The position numbers and the translations under genes are program-made. 64,000 nucleotides of DNA from Bacteroidales bacterium (lineage in GTDB: Bacteria; Bacteroidota; Bacteroidia; Bacteroidales; UBA932). The notes beneath the pieces are model-generated. The model saw only the letters and a list, made by a program, of their open reading frames with translations, was not told the origin of the DNA and ran no database searches. The stretch spans positions 61,390 through 125,389 of the forward strand of contig JAFTCB010000025.1 in the NCBI GenBank assembly GCA_017454905.1. The letters run 5' to 3'. How positions within the stretch are numbered: position 1 is the stretch's first letter; each line of letters begins with the position of its first letter. Positions 1 through 9,077 of the stretch are shown piece by piece.

Positions 1-102
1 TCCCTGAGCAACCTCGACGCGCTCGTGGACGTAGCCGTCGAGCAGAAATACATCACACCCGCCCAGAAACAGCAGATCCTCGAATTCCGCAATACATTAT
101 GA
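1..102 (+). CDS. C-terminal end of an unidentified protein, possibly orotate phosphoribosyltransferase
   Basis: Only the last 33 codons are inside the window; the TGA stop overlaps the pyrB start in an ATGA arrangement, so the two genes are translationally coupled. The tail reads as an amphipathic helix ending in LEFRNTL. The short helical tail and the coupling to pyrB fit a pyrimidine gene such as pyrE, but that is inference from context and a remembered family feature. The visible part has no diagnostic motif. Confidence 0.45.
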   Translation, partial: SLSNLDALVDVAVEQKYITPAQKQQILEFRNTL

Positions 103-1178
103 AACACCTCATCGACCCCACCGACCTCACCAAAGAAGAAATCGACCAGATCGTAGCCCTGGCCGAGGACATCATCGCCCACCGCGAGCGCTATCAGGGC
201 AGCATGGCCCACAAGAAGCTCGCCACCCTGTTCTACGAGCCCAGCACCCGTACACGCTTGAGTTTCACCGCCGCCATGATGGAACTGGGCGGCAATGTCC
301 TCGGATTCTCCAACCCCCAGAGTTCCTCCGTGAGCAAGGGGGAGACCGTCCAGGACACCGTGCGCGTCGTGGGCTGTTTCGCCGACATCATCGCGATGCG
401 CCACCCCATCGAAGGCGCCCCGCTGGTGGCCTCCGAAGTGTCCCGCGTGCCGATCATCAACGCCGGCGACGGCTCCCACAGCCACCCGACGCAAACCCTT
501 ACCGACCTGCTGACCATCAAGCGCGAACTCGGCCACATCGACGGGATCACCATCGGTTTCTGCGGAGACCTGCGCTTCGGCCGGACCGTCCACTCCCTGA
601 TCAAGGCCCTGTCCCGCTACCAGGACATCAAGGTCGTGCTGATCGCCCCGGACGAGCTGCGCCTGCCGGACTACATCAAGCAGGATGTCTGCGACAAGAT
701 GGGAGTGAAGTACCGCGAGACGGACAGTCTGGACGAAGCCATCCCCGAGCTGGACGTGCTCTACATGACGCGCGTGCAGAAGGAGCGCTTCCTGGATGAG
801 GACGAATTCGACCGCGTCAAGGACAGTTTCGTGCTGGACGCCCGCCGCATGGCGCTGGCCAAGGAAAAGATGGCGGTGCTGCACCCGCTGCCGCGTGTCA
901 ACGAGATCCTCACCGAGGTGGACGACGACCCGCGCGCGGCTTATTTCCGCCAGGTTGAGAACGGCAAGCTTGTCCGTATGGCATTGATCATCAGCCTCAT
1001 GGAATGGAAGGACGACCCGGCGCATACGATGCCGGAACACGAGGCGCCTATCCTCAGCAACTCCCTGCACTGCACCAACAGCAAGTGCATCTGCAACAAC
1101 GAACATCACCAGCCCCGCTTCCGCCAGGCAGAAAACGGCATCATGCGCTGCTGGTATTGTGACAGCAAAGTGCGATAA
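99..1178 (+). CDS. pyrB: Aspartate carbamoyltransferase catalytic chain with C-terminal PyrI-like zinc tail
   Basis: This 359-residue protein condenses carbamoyl phosphate with L-aspartate in the second step of pyrimidine synthesis. The carbamoyl-phosphate motif [10 protein letters not shown] lies near residues 47-56, the loop SVSKGET near 77-83, then HPTQTLTD and the [10 protein letters not shown] motif, so the catalytic core is complete. An ordinary PyrB ends near 305-310 residues. Here about 40 extra residues carry C325-x4-C330 and C351-x2-C354, the same spacing as the four zinc ligands of the PyrI regulatory chain (CPNSNC and CKYC in E. coli), and flanking residues also match. The N-terminal allosteric nucleotide-binding domain of PyrI is absent. 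The start is the ATG overlapping the upstream stop. Confidence 0.95.
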   Translation: MKHLIDPTDLTKEEIDQIVALAEDIIAHRERYQGSMAHKKLATLFYEPSTRTRLSFTAAMMELGGNVLGFSNPQSSSVSKGETVQDTVRVVGCFADIIAMRHPIEGAPLVASEVSRVPIINAGDGSHSHPTQTLTDLLTIKRELGHIDGITIGFCGDLRFGRTVHSLIKALSRYQDIKVVLIAPDELRLPDYIKQDVCDKMGVKYRETDSLDEAIPELDVLYMTRVQKERFLDEDEFDRVKDSFVLDARRMALAKEKMAVLHPLPRVNEILTEVDDDPRAAYFRQVENGKLVRMALIISLMEWKDDPAHTMPEHEAPILSNSLHCTNSKCICNNEHHQPRFRQAENGIMRCWYCDSKVR

Positions 1179-1196
1179 AAACGCACTTTGCTGTCA
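1160..1196. terminator. Hairpin at the pyrB stop, probable bidirectional terminator
   Basis: Perfect 15-base inverted repeat (1160-1174 and 1182-1196) with a 7-base A-rich loop. The left arm encodes the last five PyrB residues and the stop lies in the loop. The right arm covers the 3' end of the broken gene on the opposite strand, so it can end transcription from both sides. No long T tract follows. Confidence 0.6.
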
Positions 1197-1717
1197 TAAC
1201 ATACGGCGTCGGGAGAGGTGCAGCGGGAGCGCGATGGCAAGAAGCAGGAGCGGCAGGACAGCCGGAAGCCAGCGCAAAAGCGTATCGGTCTTTCCCGGGA
1301 AGAGACTTGCCGGGAAGGACAGCAGCCCCCGGAGACTCTCCCACAAAGCGACCAGCCAGTCCGGTTGCAGCAGCGCAACGGCAGCCGCGCCAAGGCCCGG
1401 TAGAGATCTTCGTGCCGGAAATACCCGTCCGAAGCGTCCGGAGCCGGCAGCGGCGCATCCATGAAGGCGTCTAACGGCTCCGTCCGCACCTTCCGGGCAC
1501 GGATCCGGTCGATGAAGCAATGATAAGCGATGCGGAAAACCCAGGTCTGGAAACGGGCGGCACCCCGGAAACTCCCGGATGCGACATAGGCGTTGACGAG
1601 CGCCTCCTGCGCCAGGTCATCCGCTGAAGCAGCATCCCCCTCACACAGCACAAGCAGGAACCGCCGCAGCGGCTCCTGCACATCCGGGACCAGACCTATG
1701 AATTCTTCCCGCGTCAA
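1194..1717 (-). pseudogene. Broken ECF sigma factor fused out of frame to a membrane-protein tail
   Basis: From a TTG start at 1717 the frame gives an ECF sigma region 2: the DLAQEALVNAYV core-binding helix, then FQTWVFRIAYHCFIDRIRARK for -10 recognition. It proceeds to ALARLPLR, where region 4 should begin, and then becomes Cys/Arg-rich nonsense. In the neighbouring frame the DNA from about 1400 down to 1194 encodes a sensible membrane-protein tail with a hydrophobic helix (LPAVLPLLLLAIALPL) ending SRRRML. The simplest reading is a deletion that removed sigma region 4 and the start of a downstream membrane protein gene and joined the remains out of frame. A sequencing error alone would not restore region 4. 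The upstream gene stops 10 bases before this start. Confidence 0.65.
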
Positions 1718-1726
1718 AACCCTGCC

Positions 1727-2182
1727 CTATTCCGACGCTGACAATTCTTTCGCATACACCTTTCTCCCCACGAAATACACGATGAAGAAAGCGATGCCGA
1801 CTGCCAGCAATATGCCGCTGATGCTGAGCAAGAACAATGTCAAGCCAGGTTCCTTTTCGAATTGACCCGCCTGCCACAGCACCGAAATGGACACGGCTCC
1901 GGTAATCAGTCCGGTCAGGGCCGTAACACAGGCGGCCGTCAACCAGCCCATCAGTTTGTCTTTGGCCGTCTTCTTCGAGGCCGGCCGGAACAGGTCCGGA
2001 TTGATCTCCGCCCCGTTGTCCAGCGCTTTCAGCATGATCTCGGCCTTCCGGTCCACCTCATGCTGCCGCGAGCGCAGCACCAGCCATACGATCAGCACCG
2101 GCAACACCACGACGATGCAGATCGGTATCAGCGCATCGATAAAGTGATTAGCCCATGCACTTGAAATCAATAAAAACATCAT
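1727..2182 (-). CDS. Small three-helix membrane protein, DUF6249-like
   Basis: This 151-residue protein has hydrophobic helices at about residues 10-36, 78-103 and 112-138, and a charged stretch between the first two (HEVDRKAEIMLKALDNG). That layout, and its position directly upstream of an ECF sigma gene, resembles the DUF6249 proteins of Bacteroidales that are encoded beside sigma factors. The assignment is from memory of the family. With its sigma partner broken, it may no longer have a regulatory role. Tandem ATG codons at 2182 and 2179 are both possible starts. Confidence 0.6.
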   Translation of the reverse strand: MMFLLISSAWANHFIDALIPICIVVVLPVLIVWLVLRSRQHEVDRKAEIMLKALDNGAEINPDLFRPASKKTAKDKLMGWLTAACVTALTGLITGAVSISVLWQAGQFEKEPGLTLFLLSISGILLAVGIAFFIVYFVGRKVYAKELSASE

Positions 2183-2462
2183 ACTAAATACCTATTAAAT
2201 TCAACTTCAGTATCTCTCTGTCCGGAACCAGATTTCACCTATTAGACGGAAATCCCGTCCCAAAGGCTACAACAAAAACAATTTTTTCCAGCCTGCACTG
2301 AGAATCAACAAATTACAAATCAACCTTCGGCTAAAACGCCGAAAGTTAATTCATAATTCCCTGATAATCAACAGCGGATTGCAAAACCGCAGCGGAGAGA
2401 GCGGCGGAGGGTGCGGGTGCCTGCGCACGTTGGCCTGTGCTGTCGGGGCCGTGGGCCGGAGG
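2183..2462. other. Intergenic region without a recognised gene
   Basis: AT-rich spacer between the MBOAT gene end and the start of the small membrane protein; both are on the minus strand. A small hairpin (arms TTCGGC and GCCGAA, about 2324-2341) lies here and could help end transcription from the acyltransferase operon. I found no convincing TTTG/TAnnTTTG promoter and no ORF with protein-like composition. Confidence 0.4.
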
Positions 2463-4319
2463 CTAGAACTGGAAGTAGATGAACGCCTGGAGGTCGGCCG
2501 TGATGAACTGATAGACGACGAAGACGACGGCGACAACGATCAGCGCCATCACGGGCAGCGGCAGCATCGCGAAATTGATCCGGTACCAGCGTTTCCAGCG
2601 CACCGGCAGCCAGTGGATCACCATGCCGGCGATCACCAGCGCAAACACCTTCCAATACGAGGCGCAGATCTCCGGGATGACCGCCCAATTCCAGGCGGAG
2701 CCGATCTGGTTCACCATCCCCTGCGCCGTCTGCCACGCCACCTCATTGGCCGTTGCAGGATCCAGATTGCTGCCGCTGCGGAAGAACAGGCGCGTAAAGG
2801 TGATGAACGTGAAGGTCTGTACCACGCCCCAGATGTACCCCAGCTGCTTGCATCCCCTGCCGCCGGCCAGATGATAGATGAAACGGACCAGCGTGCCGAA
2901 CCAGACGACCAGCGCCCACACGAACAGCAGATTCCACACCGGCGCGCCCACCGTCCAGTGCAGCACGCCGAGAAGCGCCGTCAACGCAGAGACCAGGCCG
3001 AAACGCCAGCCCCACTTCATGTCCTTCCAGAACTGGAACACCACCAGGCCGATGCCGTTCAGGCCACCCCAGATGATGAAATTCCAGGAGGCGCCATGCC
3101 ACAGGCCGCCCAGCAGCATCGTGATAAAGCGGTTGATGTTGGCCAGGATCTTCTTGCGCCGGTCCGGGTTGAAATACGCCACGGTACCCAGCACGGCCGC
3201 CATAGCCACGAAGACCAGCGAAACCACCCAGCTACCCGACAGAATCGCCGCGATCACCGCGAAAAGGATGATCCAGAAATAGGTCCCGAAGGTCGCGTTG
3301 CGGTTGCCTCCCAGGGGGATGTACAGATAGTTCCGCAGCCAGGTGCTCAGGGACATGTGCCAGCGACGCCAGAAATCCTGCGGATTGGATGCCTTGTAGG
3401 GAGAATTGAAGTTCTGCGGCAGGTAGAATCCCATCAGCATGGCCACGCCGATGGCGATATCCGTGTAGCCCGAGAAATCCGCATACACCTGCAGCGAATA
3501 GCCGAACAGGGCTGCCAGGTTCTCGAACCCGGTGAACAGCAGCGGGTTCTCGAACACCCGGTCGATGAAATTGACGGCGATATAATCACTCAGGATCAGT
3601 TTCTTCGCCAGGCCGTTCAGGATCCAGAACACGGCGATGCCGAACTGCTTCCGTCCCAGGAAGAAAGGCTTGTAGAGCTGCGGGATGAACTCGCTCGCCC
3701 GCACGATCGGACCTGCGACCAGCTGCGGGAAGAAACTCACGTAAAACCCGAAATCCAGGATATTGTCAACGGGCTTCACCTGCCCCCGGTATACATCCAC
3801 GGTGTAGCTGATCACCTGGAAAGTGAAGAACGAAATACCTACCGGCAGCACGATCCTGTCCACCCGGAACAACTCCCCGCCGCCCAGGGCGTTGCCCAGC
3901 ACACCGAAGACATTGACCACCTTGAGTTCCAGTCCTGTCAGCGAATGCACGAAATCCGCAAAGAAATAGGCGTACTTGAAATAGCAGAGCAGCAGCAGGT
4001 CGATACAGACGCTCAGCACCAGCCAGGCCCGCTTGGGCCCCGGCCGCTTCGCAGAGGCGATCCGCCGGGCGATCATGAAGTCCGAACAGGTCACGAAAAG
4101 CAGGATCAGCACGGACAGGCCGCTGGTCTTGTAGTAGAAGAAAAGGCTGACGAAGAACAGGAAAGCATTGCGCAGCAGGCGCTTGTCCCCGATCAGCGCA
4201 AAAACGGCATACACCAGGGCGAAAAACGCCCAGAAATAAAACTGCGTAAACAGCAGGGGCGAGTTCGGGTCGAACCCGAACAGGCGCTGTGCAAAACCTG
4301 CTATGCCGCTCCAGTCCAT
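2463..4319 (-). CDS. MBOAT family membrane-bound O-acyltransferase (AlgI-like)
   Basis: This 618-residue polytopic membrane protein resembles AlgI, which O-acylates envelope polysaccharides. Hydrophobic helices run through most of the protein. The family motifs are visible: a conserved RRWHMSLSTWLRNYLYIPLGG-type block in mid-protein, and the histidine of GGLWHGASWNF, the expected catalytic residue. It starts 3 bases after the stop of an SGNH protein, and a second SGNH protein precedes that. MBOAT plus SGNH partners is the usual pattern for polysaccharide O-acetylation, where MBOAT passes the acyl group across the membrane and SGNH proteins transfer it. The actual polymer is unknown. Confidence 0.93.
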   Translation of the reverse strand: MDWSGIAGFAQRLFGFDPNSPLLFTQFYFWAFFALVYAVFALIGDKRLLRNAFLFFVSLFFYYKTSGLSVLILLFVTCSDFMIARRIASAKRPGPKRAWLVLSVCIDLLLLCYFKYAYFFADFVHSLTGLELKVVNVFGVLGNALGGGELFRVDRIVLPVGISFFTFQVISYTVDVYRGQVKPVDNILDFGFYVSFFPQLVAGPIVRASEFIPQLYKPFFLGRKQFGIAVFWILNGLAKKLILSDYIAVNFIDRVFENPLLFTGFENLAALFGYSLQVYADFSGYTDIAIGVAMLMGFYLPQNFNSPYKASNPQDFWRRWHMSLSTWLRNYLYIPLGGNRNATFGTYFWIILFAVIAAILSGSWVVSLVFVAMAAVLGTVAYFNPDRRKKILANINRFITMLLGGLWHGASWNFIIWGGLNGIGLVVFQFWKDMKWGWRFGLVSALTALLGVLHWTVGAPVWNLLFVWALVVWFGTLVRFIYHLAGGRGCKQLGYIWGVVQTFTFITFTRLFFRSGSNLDPATANEVAWQTAQGMVNQIGSAWNWAVIPEICASYWKVFALVIAGMVIHWLPVRWKRWYRINFAMLPLPVMALIVVAVVFVVYQFITADLQAFIYFQF

Positions 4320-4322
4320 CGC

Positions 4323-5543
4323 TTATCTGTTTTCTTTATCCGCTATCAACGCCTGGACGAACAGGTCGCCCACCAGCTGGTAGCCTGCTTCCGTAAAATG
4401 CAGCCGGTCCGCCTTGATCAGGCCGGCATCCCGCCATTTCTCGACCGTATGGGCGCCGCCCATCACGCCGTAGAGGTCCCAGACCCCGGCGCCGAACTCC
4501 TCCGCCAGCTCCATCATCGCCGTGCGGATGGCTTCCGCATTGGTATTGTAGGTCATGCCGCGCCGCACATAGCGGTAGCTGTCGTTGTTCGTGATGAAGA
4601 TGAAGGCGCATTCCGGATTGGACCGGCGCACCTTGGCGATCAGCCGGCGGTAGTTCTCCTTGAATTTCTCCGGCTTGAAATCCTTTGCGCTCATGGCGGA
4701 GTCATTGATGCCCACGCCCAGGACGGCCATGTCCGGCCGGACGAGGTTCAGGTCGCGCTCAAGGTCATCGCAGCGGTCCACCCAGTGCGTCAGGGCCGCC
4801 CCGTTCACGCCGGAGGCGAAATAATTGACCCCCGGCCGCCAGCTGACCGGTTCCAGTCCGTTCAGCACGAATTCCTCCCCCTCCGGGATGCAGAACTGCA
4901 CCAGCACGGAATCGGTCGGGGCCGGCAGGTCGAAAAGGTAGGTGCCGGTCTGTTCTTCGTATTCGAAACGGAGTGTATCCGCCAGGCAGATGATGTAAGG
5001 ATACGCCCGGGGCGTACTGCCATAACCCAGCACCCGCAGGCTCTCGCAGGTCCAGCGGTCCGAGCCGTCCAGGTTCAGTTTGAAACTCACCGACGCGTCC
5101 CGGCTGGAGGTCCGGGCCCCGAAGCCGGTGATGCCATAGCGGGGACGGCGGAGACTGGTGGGGCGCGTCAGGATGGGCGCTTCCCATTCCCCCGTCGTCT
5201 GGATCCGGTAGGACTGGTCGGTATTGGTCTCAGTCAGGCGGACCGGAAAGAGGAAGCCCCGGTCGCCCCGGACCGTCAGCGAGTCGATGTCGTCGCGGAT
5301 CCGGTTGGGCAGGGTGGCCGCCTGGACATGGGACCCGCCCACGTGCCAGATGTTCACATTGCCGCGTCCCGACTCCATGAGTTCATCCAGTTTGGCATAG
5401 AAAACGTCCTGCGCCATCCGCGATCCCGGGAAGACCAGCCCGAGTTTCGACGAATCAGCGCACGCAGGAAGTTCCTGCGCGTGCAGGCCGGCTGCTCCGA
5501 GAAGCAGCGCCAGACATGCAAGAACGATTCTCTTACCGGCCAT
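4323..5543 (-). CDS. Secreted SGNH/GDSL-fold protein, partner of the MBOAT acyltransferase
   Basis: This 406-residue protein has a signal peptide ending near AGLHAQE. SGNH blocks are visible: the nucleophile block reads HVGGSHVQA (S71), block III is GVGIND with the catalytic Asn-Asp, and block V is DRLHFT near the C-terminus, giving the Asp-x-x-His pair. The nucleophile block has Gly where GDS has Asp, a variant to note, but Ser is kept. The start overlaps the upstream SGNH gene by 11 bases. It probably acts in the periplasm as an O-acyl transferase or esterase on the polymer modified by the MBOAT protein. Confidence 0.85.
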   Translation of the reverse strand: MAGKRIVLACLALLLGAAGLHAQELPACADSSKLGLVFPGSRMAQDVFYAKLDELMESGRGNVNIWHVGGSHVQAATLPNRIRDDIDSLTVRGDRGFLFPVRLTETNTDQSYRIQTTGEWEAPILTRPTSLRRPRYGITGFGARTSSRDASVSFKLNLDGSDRWTCESLRVLGYGSTPRAYPYIICLADTLRFEYEEQTGTYLFDLPAPTDSVLVQFCIPEGEEFVLNGLEPVSWRPGVNYFASGVNGAALTHWVDRCDDLERDLNLVRPDMAVLGVGINDSAMSAKDFKPEKFKENYRRLIAKVRRSNPECAFIFITNNDSYRYVRRGMTYNTNAEAIRTAMMELAEEFGAGVWDLYGVMGGAHTVEKWRDAGLIKADRLHFTEAGYQLVGDLFVQALIADKENR

Positions 5544-6897
5544 GCTCCTTTCTCCAACGGTAATACTCGTAGTACAGCATCAGGGATTCGCTGAACAGTT
5601 CGCCGACACGCTGGGCTCCCGCCAGCGTGAAATGCACATAGTCAGATCCGGCGAGAGCCGGACGGGCCTGCACCCACTTGACCATCGAATTCTCGCCGCC
5701 CATCACGCCGTAGATATCCCAATATGCAGCGCCGCAGTCGTTTGCCGCCGTCCTCAGGGAATCCACGACGGCCGGCAGTTTCGGATAGGTCTGGCGCTTG
5801 CCGTCCACCACCGTCGCCATGTCGGACGGCCCCATGAAGATGATCCTGGCGTCCGGCGCCTGCTTCTGCAGGAAGCGGATCTGCTTGCGGATCGATTCCG
5901 CATAGGTGGAAATCCCCTTGTCCGTCTTGAGGTAAGGCATGCTGTTGCCGCCGTACTGCAGCAGGATCAGCCGGACATTCTCCTCGCGATAGTAGGTGCG
6001 GAGCTGCTCTTCGTCCATGGTGGTGAAGATGGTGCCCGAGCAGCCCCGCATCGGGACATTATCCATCCGCACACCCGTCTTGCTATCCAGCAGGATGCCG
6101 TACAGGTCGCCGAATCCGGACACGGTCAGGGAGGCGCGCGCCGAACTGTCGGGAAGCTCGAAGCGCACGAAGGAGATGCTCTTCCCCGGCTCGACGACCT
6201 GTTTCACGCCCTGGCTCGTCACGGACAGCGGACCACGCAGGTTGCCGGCGACCAGGGTCATCCGGTCAAATGTGCTCTGCTCCTTGCTCTTGCCTTTGAC
6301 CGGATAGAAGGAGAAGGTGGCCAGGCTGATGGTATCCAGCCGGGTGAAATCAGCGAAAGGGCCGTATTTGCGGATGCCTGCCCGGTGGCTGGCGTCGCCG
6401 TAATTATAGAAACGGGACAAAGTGGCGGAACTGCTTCCGCCCACACGCTGCGTGCCCCGCCTGCGCGCCGGCATCATGCCCGGACCGCTGCCTCCGAAAC
6501 GCTTCTGGAGGCTCTCGCGGATGGTCCCGGTGATGCGGTCCTCTTCAATCTGGGAATCCCCGTAATGGACGATGCGCACCGGGGTCGTGCCCGCCCGGTC
6601 CAGCGCCGCAAACAGCGGATCGAAGAATCGGATGTCTCCCTCCGGGAGGTAGAAGCGGGACGGATCTTCCCGGAAGAAAGCCTGGTACTGGTCCTTTTCC
6701 GCGGCCAGGATTGCCTGCATGCGCTGCTCGAGCAGTTCCTCCGGGGACGGGCCGGTATCCGGCTCGGCAGCAGACAGCACGGAGGAGAGTTTCGGGAATC
6801 GAAGTCCCAGCCAGCCGTCAGCAGGGAAAACGGCACAGATCACCGCCAGGACGGCGATCACGGAAAACAGGAAAAGGACGATCTGGTATCTTTTCAT
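5533..6897 (-). CDS. SGNH/GDSL-fold envelope protein with N-terminal membrane anchor
   Basis: From the ATG at 6897 the product is 454 residues: an N-terminal hydrophobic helix (about residues 4-25), a linker, then an SGNH domain. Block I is VHYGDSQIEED with a canonical GDS, the block III Asn is in LLQYGGNS, and the Asp-x-x-His block is SDYVHFT near the C-terminus. The start overlaps the uvrB stop as TAATG, so translation is coupled. The reading frame stays open further upstream inside uvrB, but MKRYQIV gives a proper signal anchor. It is a paralogue of the next gene and probably works with it and the MBOAT protein. Confidence 0.85.
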   Translation of the reverse strand: MKRYQIVLFLFSVIAVLAVICAVFPADGWLGLRFPKLSSVLSAAEPDTGPSPEELLEQRMQAILAAEKDQYQAFFREDPSRFYLPEGDIRFFDPLFAALDRAGTTPVRIVHYGDSQIEEDRITGTIRESLQKRFGGSGPGMMPARRRGTQRVGGSSSATLSRFYNYGDASHRAGIRKYGPFADFTRLDTISLATFSFYPVKGKSKEQSTFDRMTLVAGNLRGPLSVTSQGVKQVVEPGKSISFVRFELPDSSARASLTVSGFGDLYGILLDSKTGVRMDNVPMRGCSGTIFTTMDEEQLRTYYREENVRLILLQYGGNSMPYLKTDKGISTYAESIRKQIRFLQKQAPDARIIFMGPSDMATVVDGKRQTYPKLPAVVDSLRTAANDCGAAYWDIYGVMGGENSMVKWVQARPALAGSDYVHFTLAGAQRVGELFSESLMLYYEYYRWRKEHGR

Positions 6898-9077
6898 TAT
6901 TCTTTCCACACTTTGAGATATTCCTGCAGGGCCCACATTTCGTCGCGGTAGCGGGCGGCCTGCATGAAATCGAGGTCGGCTGCCGCCTTTTTCATCCGGC
7001 GGCGGTCCTCCTCGACCATTTTTTCGATTTGTTCCCGGGACATCGAGCGGATCACCGGATCCTGCAGGACGGCGGCCAGGTCGGCGGTCACATAGCCATC
7101 CCGGTACGCGTCGCCCGCCTCGCGCTTGGAGTCGTGGCCGAAACCGACGCTCACCGAACCGCGGCCCAGATCCGAAGGATTGGGAATGTAGGTCGGATCA
7201 TCGTAAGAGTTGGCGGCGCTGACCCGGCCGGTCGTGCCGTTCGCCAGCCCGGGACGGACGGGCTTGCCGCCTCCGCGGGCCGTCAGTTCCCCGGCCAGGA
7301 TATTCTGTTTCACCTCGATCTGTTTCGGGGTGATATGATGCAGCTTGTTGTATTCGATCTGTTTTTTGCGGCGGCGGTCGGTCTCCCGGATGGTCTGCTC
7401 CATGGAAGGGGTGACCGAATCGGCATACATGATCACCAGGCCGTTGACGTTGCGGGCCGCGCGGCCGGCCGTCTGCGTCAGGGCGCGGGCGGTGCGCAAG
7501 AAGCCCTCCTTGTCGGCATCCAGGATGGCGACCAGCGAGACGGTCGGGATATCCAGACCCTCGCGCAGCAGGTTCACGCCCACCAGCACGTCGAACAGCC
7601 CGTTCTTGAAATCCTCGATGATCTCCACGCGGTCGGCCGTGTCCACGTCGGAATGGATATAGCGGACGCGGATGCCGATACGGCGCAGGTATTCGTCCAG
7701 TTCCTCCGCCATCCGCTTGGTCAGCGTCGTAACGAGCGTCCGCTCGTCGCGCTCCGCCCGGACACGGATCTCCTCCACCAGGTCATCCACCTGGTTCTTG
7801 GTCGGACGGACCTGGATGGGCGGGTCCAGCAGGCCGGTCGGGCGGACCACCTGTTCGACCACCAGGCCTTCGGACTTCTCGAGTTCGTAGTCCGCCGGGG
7901 TGGCGCTGACATAGACTTTCTGGCCCGTGAGGGCCTCGAATTCCTCGAACTTGAGCGGGCGGTTGTCCGCGGCGGCAGGGAGCCGGAACCCGTACTCGAT
8001 CAGCACGGACTTGCGCGAATGGTCCCCGCCATACATGGCATGGACCTGCGGAAGGGTCACGTGGCTCTCGTCCACGAAGGTGATGAAGTCCTTGGGGAAA
8101 TAGTCGATCAGGCAGAAAGGCCGCTGCCCTTCCTTGCGGCCGTCGAAATAGCGGGAATAATTCTCGATGCCCGGGCAGTAACCCATTTCCTTGATCATCT
8201 CCAGATCATACTCCACCCGCTGCTTCAGGCGCTTGGCCTCGATTCCCTTGCCGATGCCTTCGAAATAATCCATCTGGTGCACCAGGTCGTCCTGGATATG
8301 GGACACAGCGGCAATGCTCCGCTCCTTGGTGGTCACGAAGTTCCCGGCCGGATAGATGTTGATCTCGTCGAGGTCCTCTCGCCTGGCGCCCGTCACGGGA
8401 TCGATGAGGCTGAGGCTGTCCACCTCGTCGCCGAAGAACTCGATGCGCACCGCATCGTCCGATCCGCCGAGATAGACGTCCACCGTATCGCCGCGAACCC
8501 GGAAGGTCCCCCGCTTGAACTCCACCTCGGTCCGGTTGTACAAGGCATCCACCAGCCGGTAGAGCAGGCCGGTGAGGCTGCGGGTCTCCCCACGCCGGAC
8601 CGGCACGGTCTGGGCGTGGAAATCTTCCGGATTGCCGATGCCGTAGAGGCAGGAGACGGAGGAAACGACGATCACGTCGCGGCGGCCGCTCAACAGGGCG
8701 CTGGCGGCACTCAGGCGCAGTTTCTCGATCTGGTCGTTGATGCTCAGGTCCTTCTCGATATAAGTATCGGTGGTCGGGATATAGGCCTCCGGCTGGTAAT
8801 AGTCGTAATAGGAGACGAAATACTCTACCGCATTGTGCGGGAAAAAGGACTTGAATTCGCCGTAGAGTTGAGCGGCGAGCGTCTTGTTGTGGCTCAGGAT
8901 CAGGGCCGGACGCTGCAGCCGCTCGATGACTCCGGCCATCGTAAAGGTCTTGCCCGAACCCGTCACGCCGAGCAGCGTCACGTCCCCCACCCCGGCATCC
9001 AGGGCGGAGCACAGTTGCGCAATGGCTTCCGGCTGGTCGCCGGCAGGTTGATATTCGGATTCGAGCTGAAATTTCAT
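6897..9077 (-). CDS. uvrB: Excinuclease ABC subunit B
   Basis: UvrB of 726 residues, the damage-verifying helicase of nucleotide excision repair. Visible features are Walker A GVTGSGKT at residues 37-44, the beta-hairpin region around [12 protein letters not shown], the DESH box, helicase motifs through QTAGRAARN, and a C-terminal UVR motif (about residues 690-720) that contacts UvrC. It is slightly longer than the usual 660-680 residues because of a linker before UVR. Its ATG lies one base inside the stop of the upstream HTH gene, and a -7 box lies 9 bases upstream of the ATG, so uvrB has its own promoter. Confidence 0.98.
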   Translation of the reverse strand: MKFQLESEYQPAGDQPEAIAQLCSALDAGVGDVTLLGVTGSGKTFTMAGVIERLQRPALILSHNKTLAAQLYGEFKSFFPHNAVEYFVSYYDYYQPEAYIPTTDTYIEKDLSINDQIEKLRLSAASALLSGRRDVIVVSSVSCLYGIGNPEDFHAQTVPVRRGETRSLTGLLYRLVDALYNRTEVEFKRGTFRVRGDTVDVYLGGSDDAVRIEFFGDEVDSLSLIDPVTGARREDLDEINIYPAGNFVTTKERSIAAVSHIQDDLVHQMDYFEGIGKGIEAKRLKQRVEYDLEMIKEMGYCPGIENYSRYFDGRKEGQRPFCLIDYFPKDFITFVDESHVTLPQVHAMYGGDHSRKSVLIEYGFRLPAAADNRPLKFEEFEALTGQKVYVSATPADYELEKSEGLVVEQVVRPTGLLDPPIQVRPTKNQVDDLVEEIRVRAERDERTLVTTLTKRMAEELDEYLRRIGIRVRYIHSDVDTADRVEIIEDFKNGLFDVLVGVNLLREGLDIPTVSLVAILDADKEGFLRTARALTQTAGRAARNVNGLVIMYADSVTPSMEQTIRETDRRRKKQIEYNKLHHITPKQIEVKQNILAGELTARGGGKPVRPGLANGTTGRVSAANSYDDPTYIPNPSDLGRGSVSVGFGHDSKREAGDAYRDGYVTADLAAVLQDPVIRSMSREQIEKMVEEDRRRMKKAAADLDFMQAARYRDEMWALQEYLKVWKE

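Noticed and set aside
2379-5594. A 1071-codon open frame on the plus strand
   Set aside because: It is antisense to the MBOAT and SGNH genes, has Arg/His/Gln/Asp-rich composition without any domain, and arises from the third-position GC bias of the minus-strand genes.
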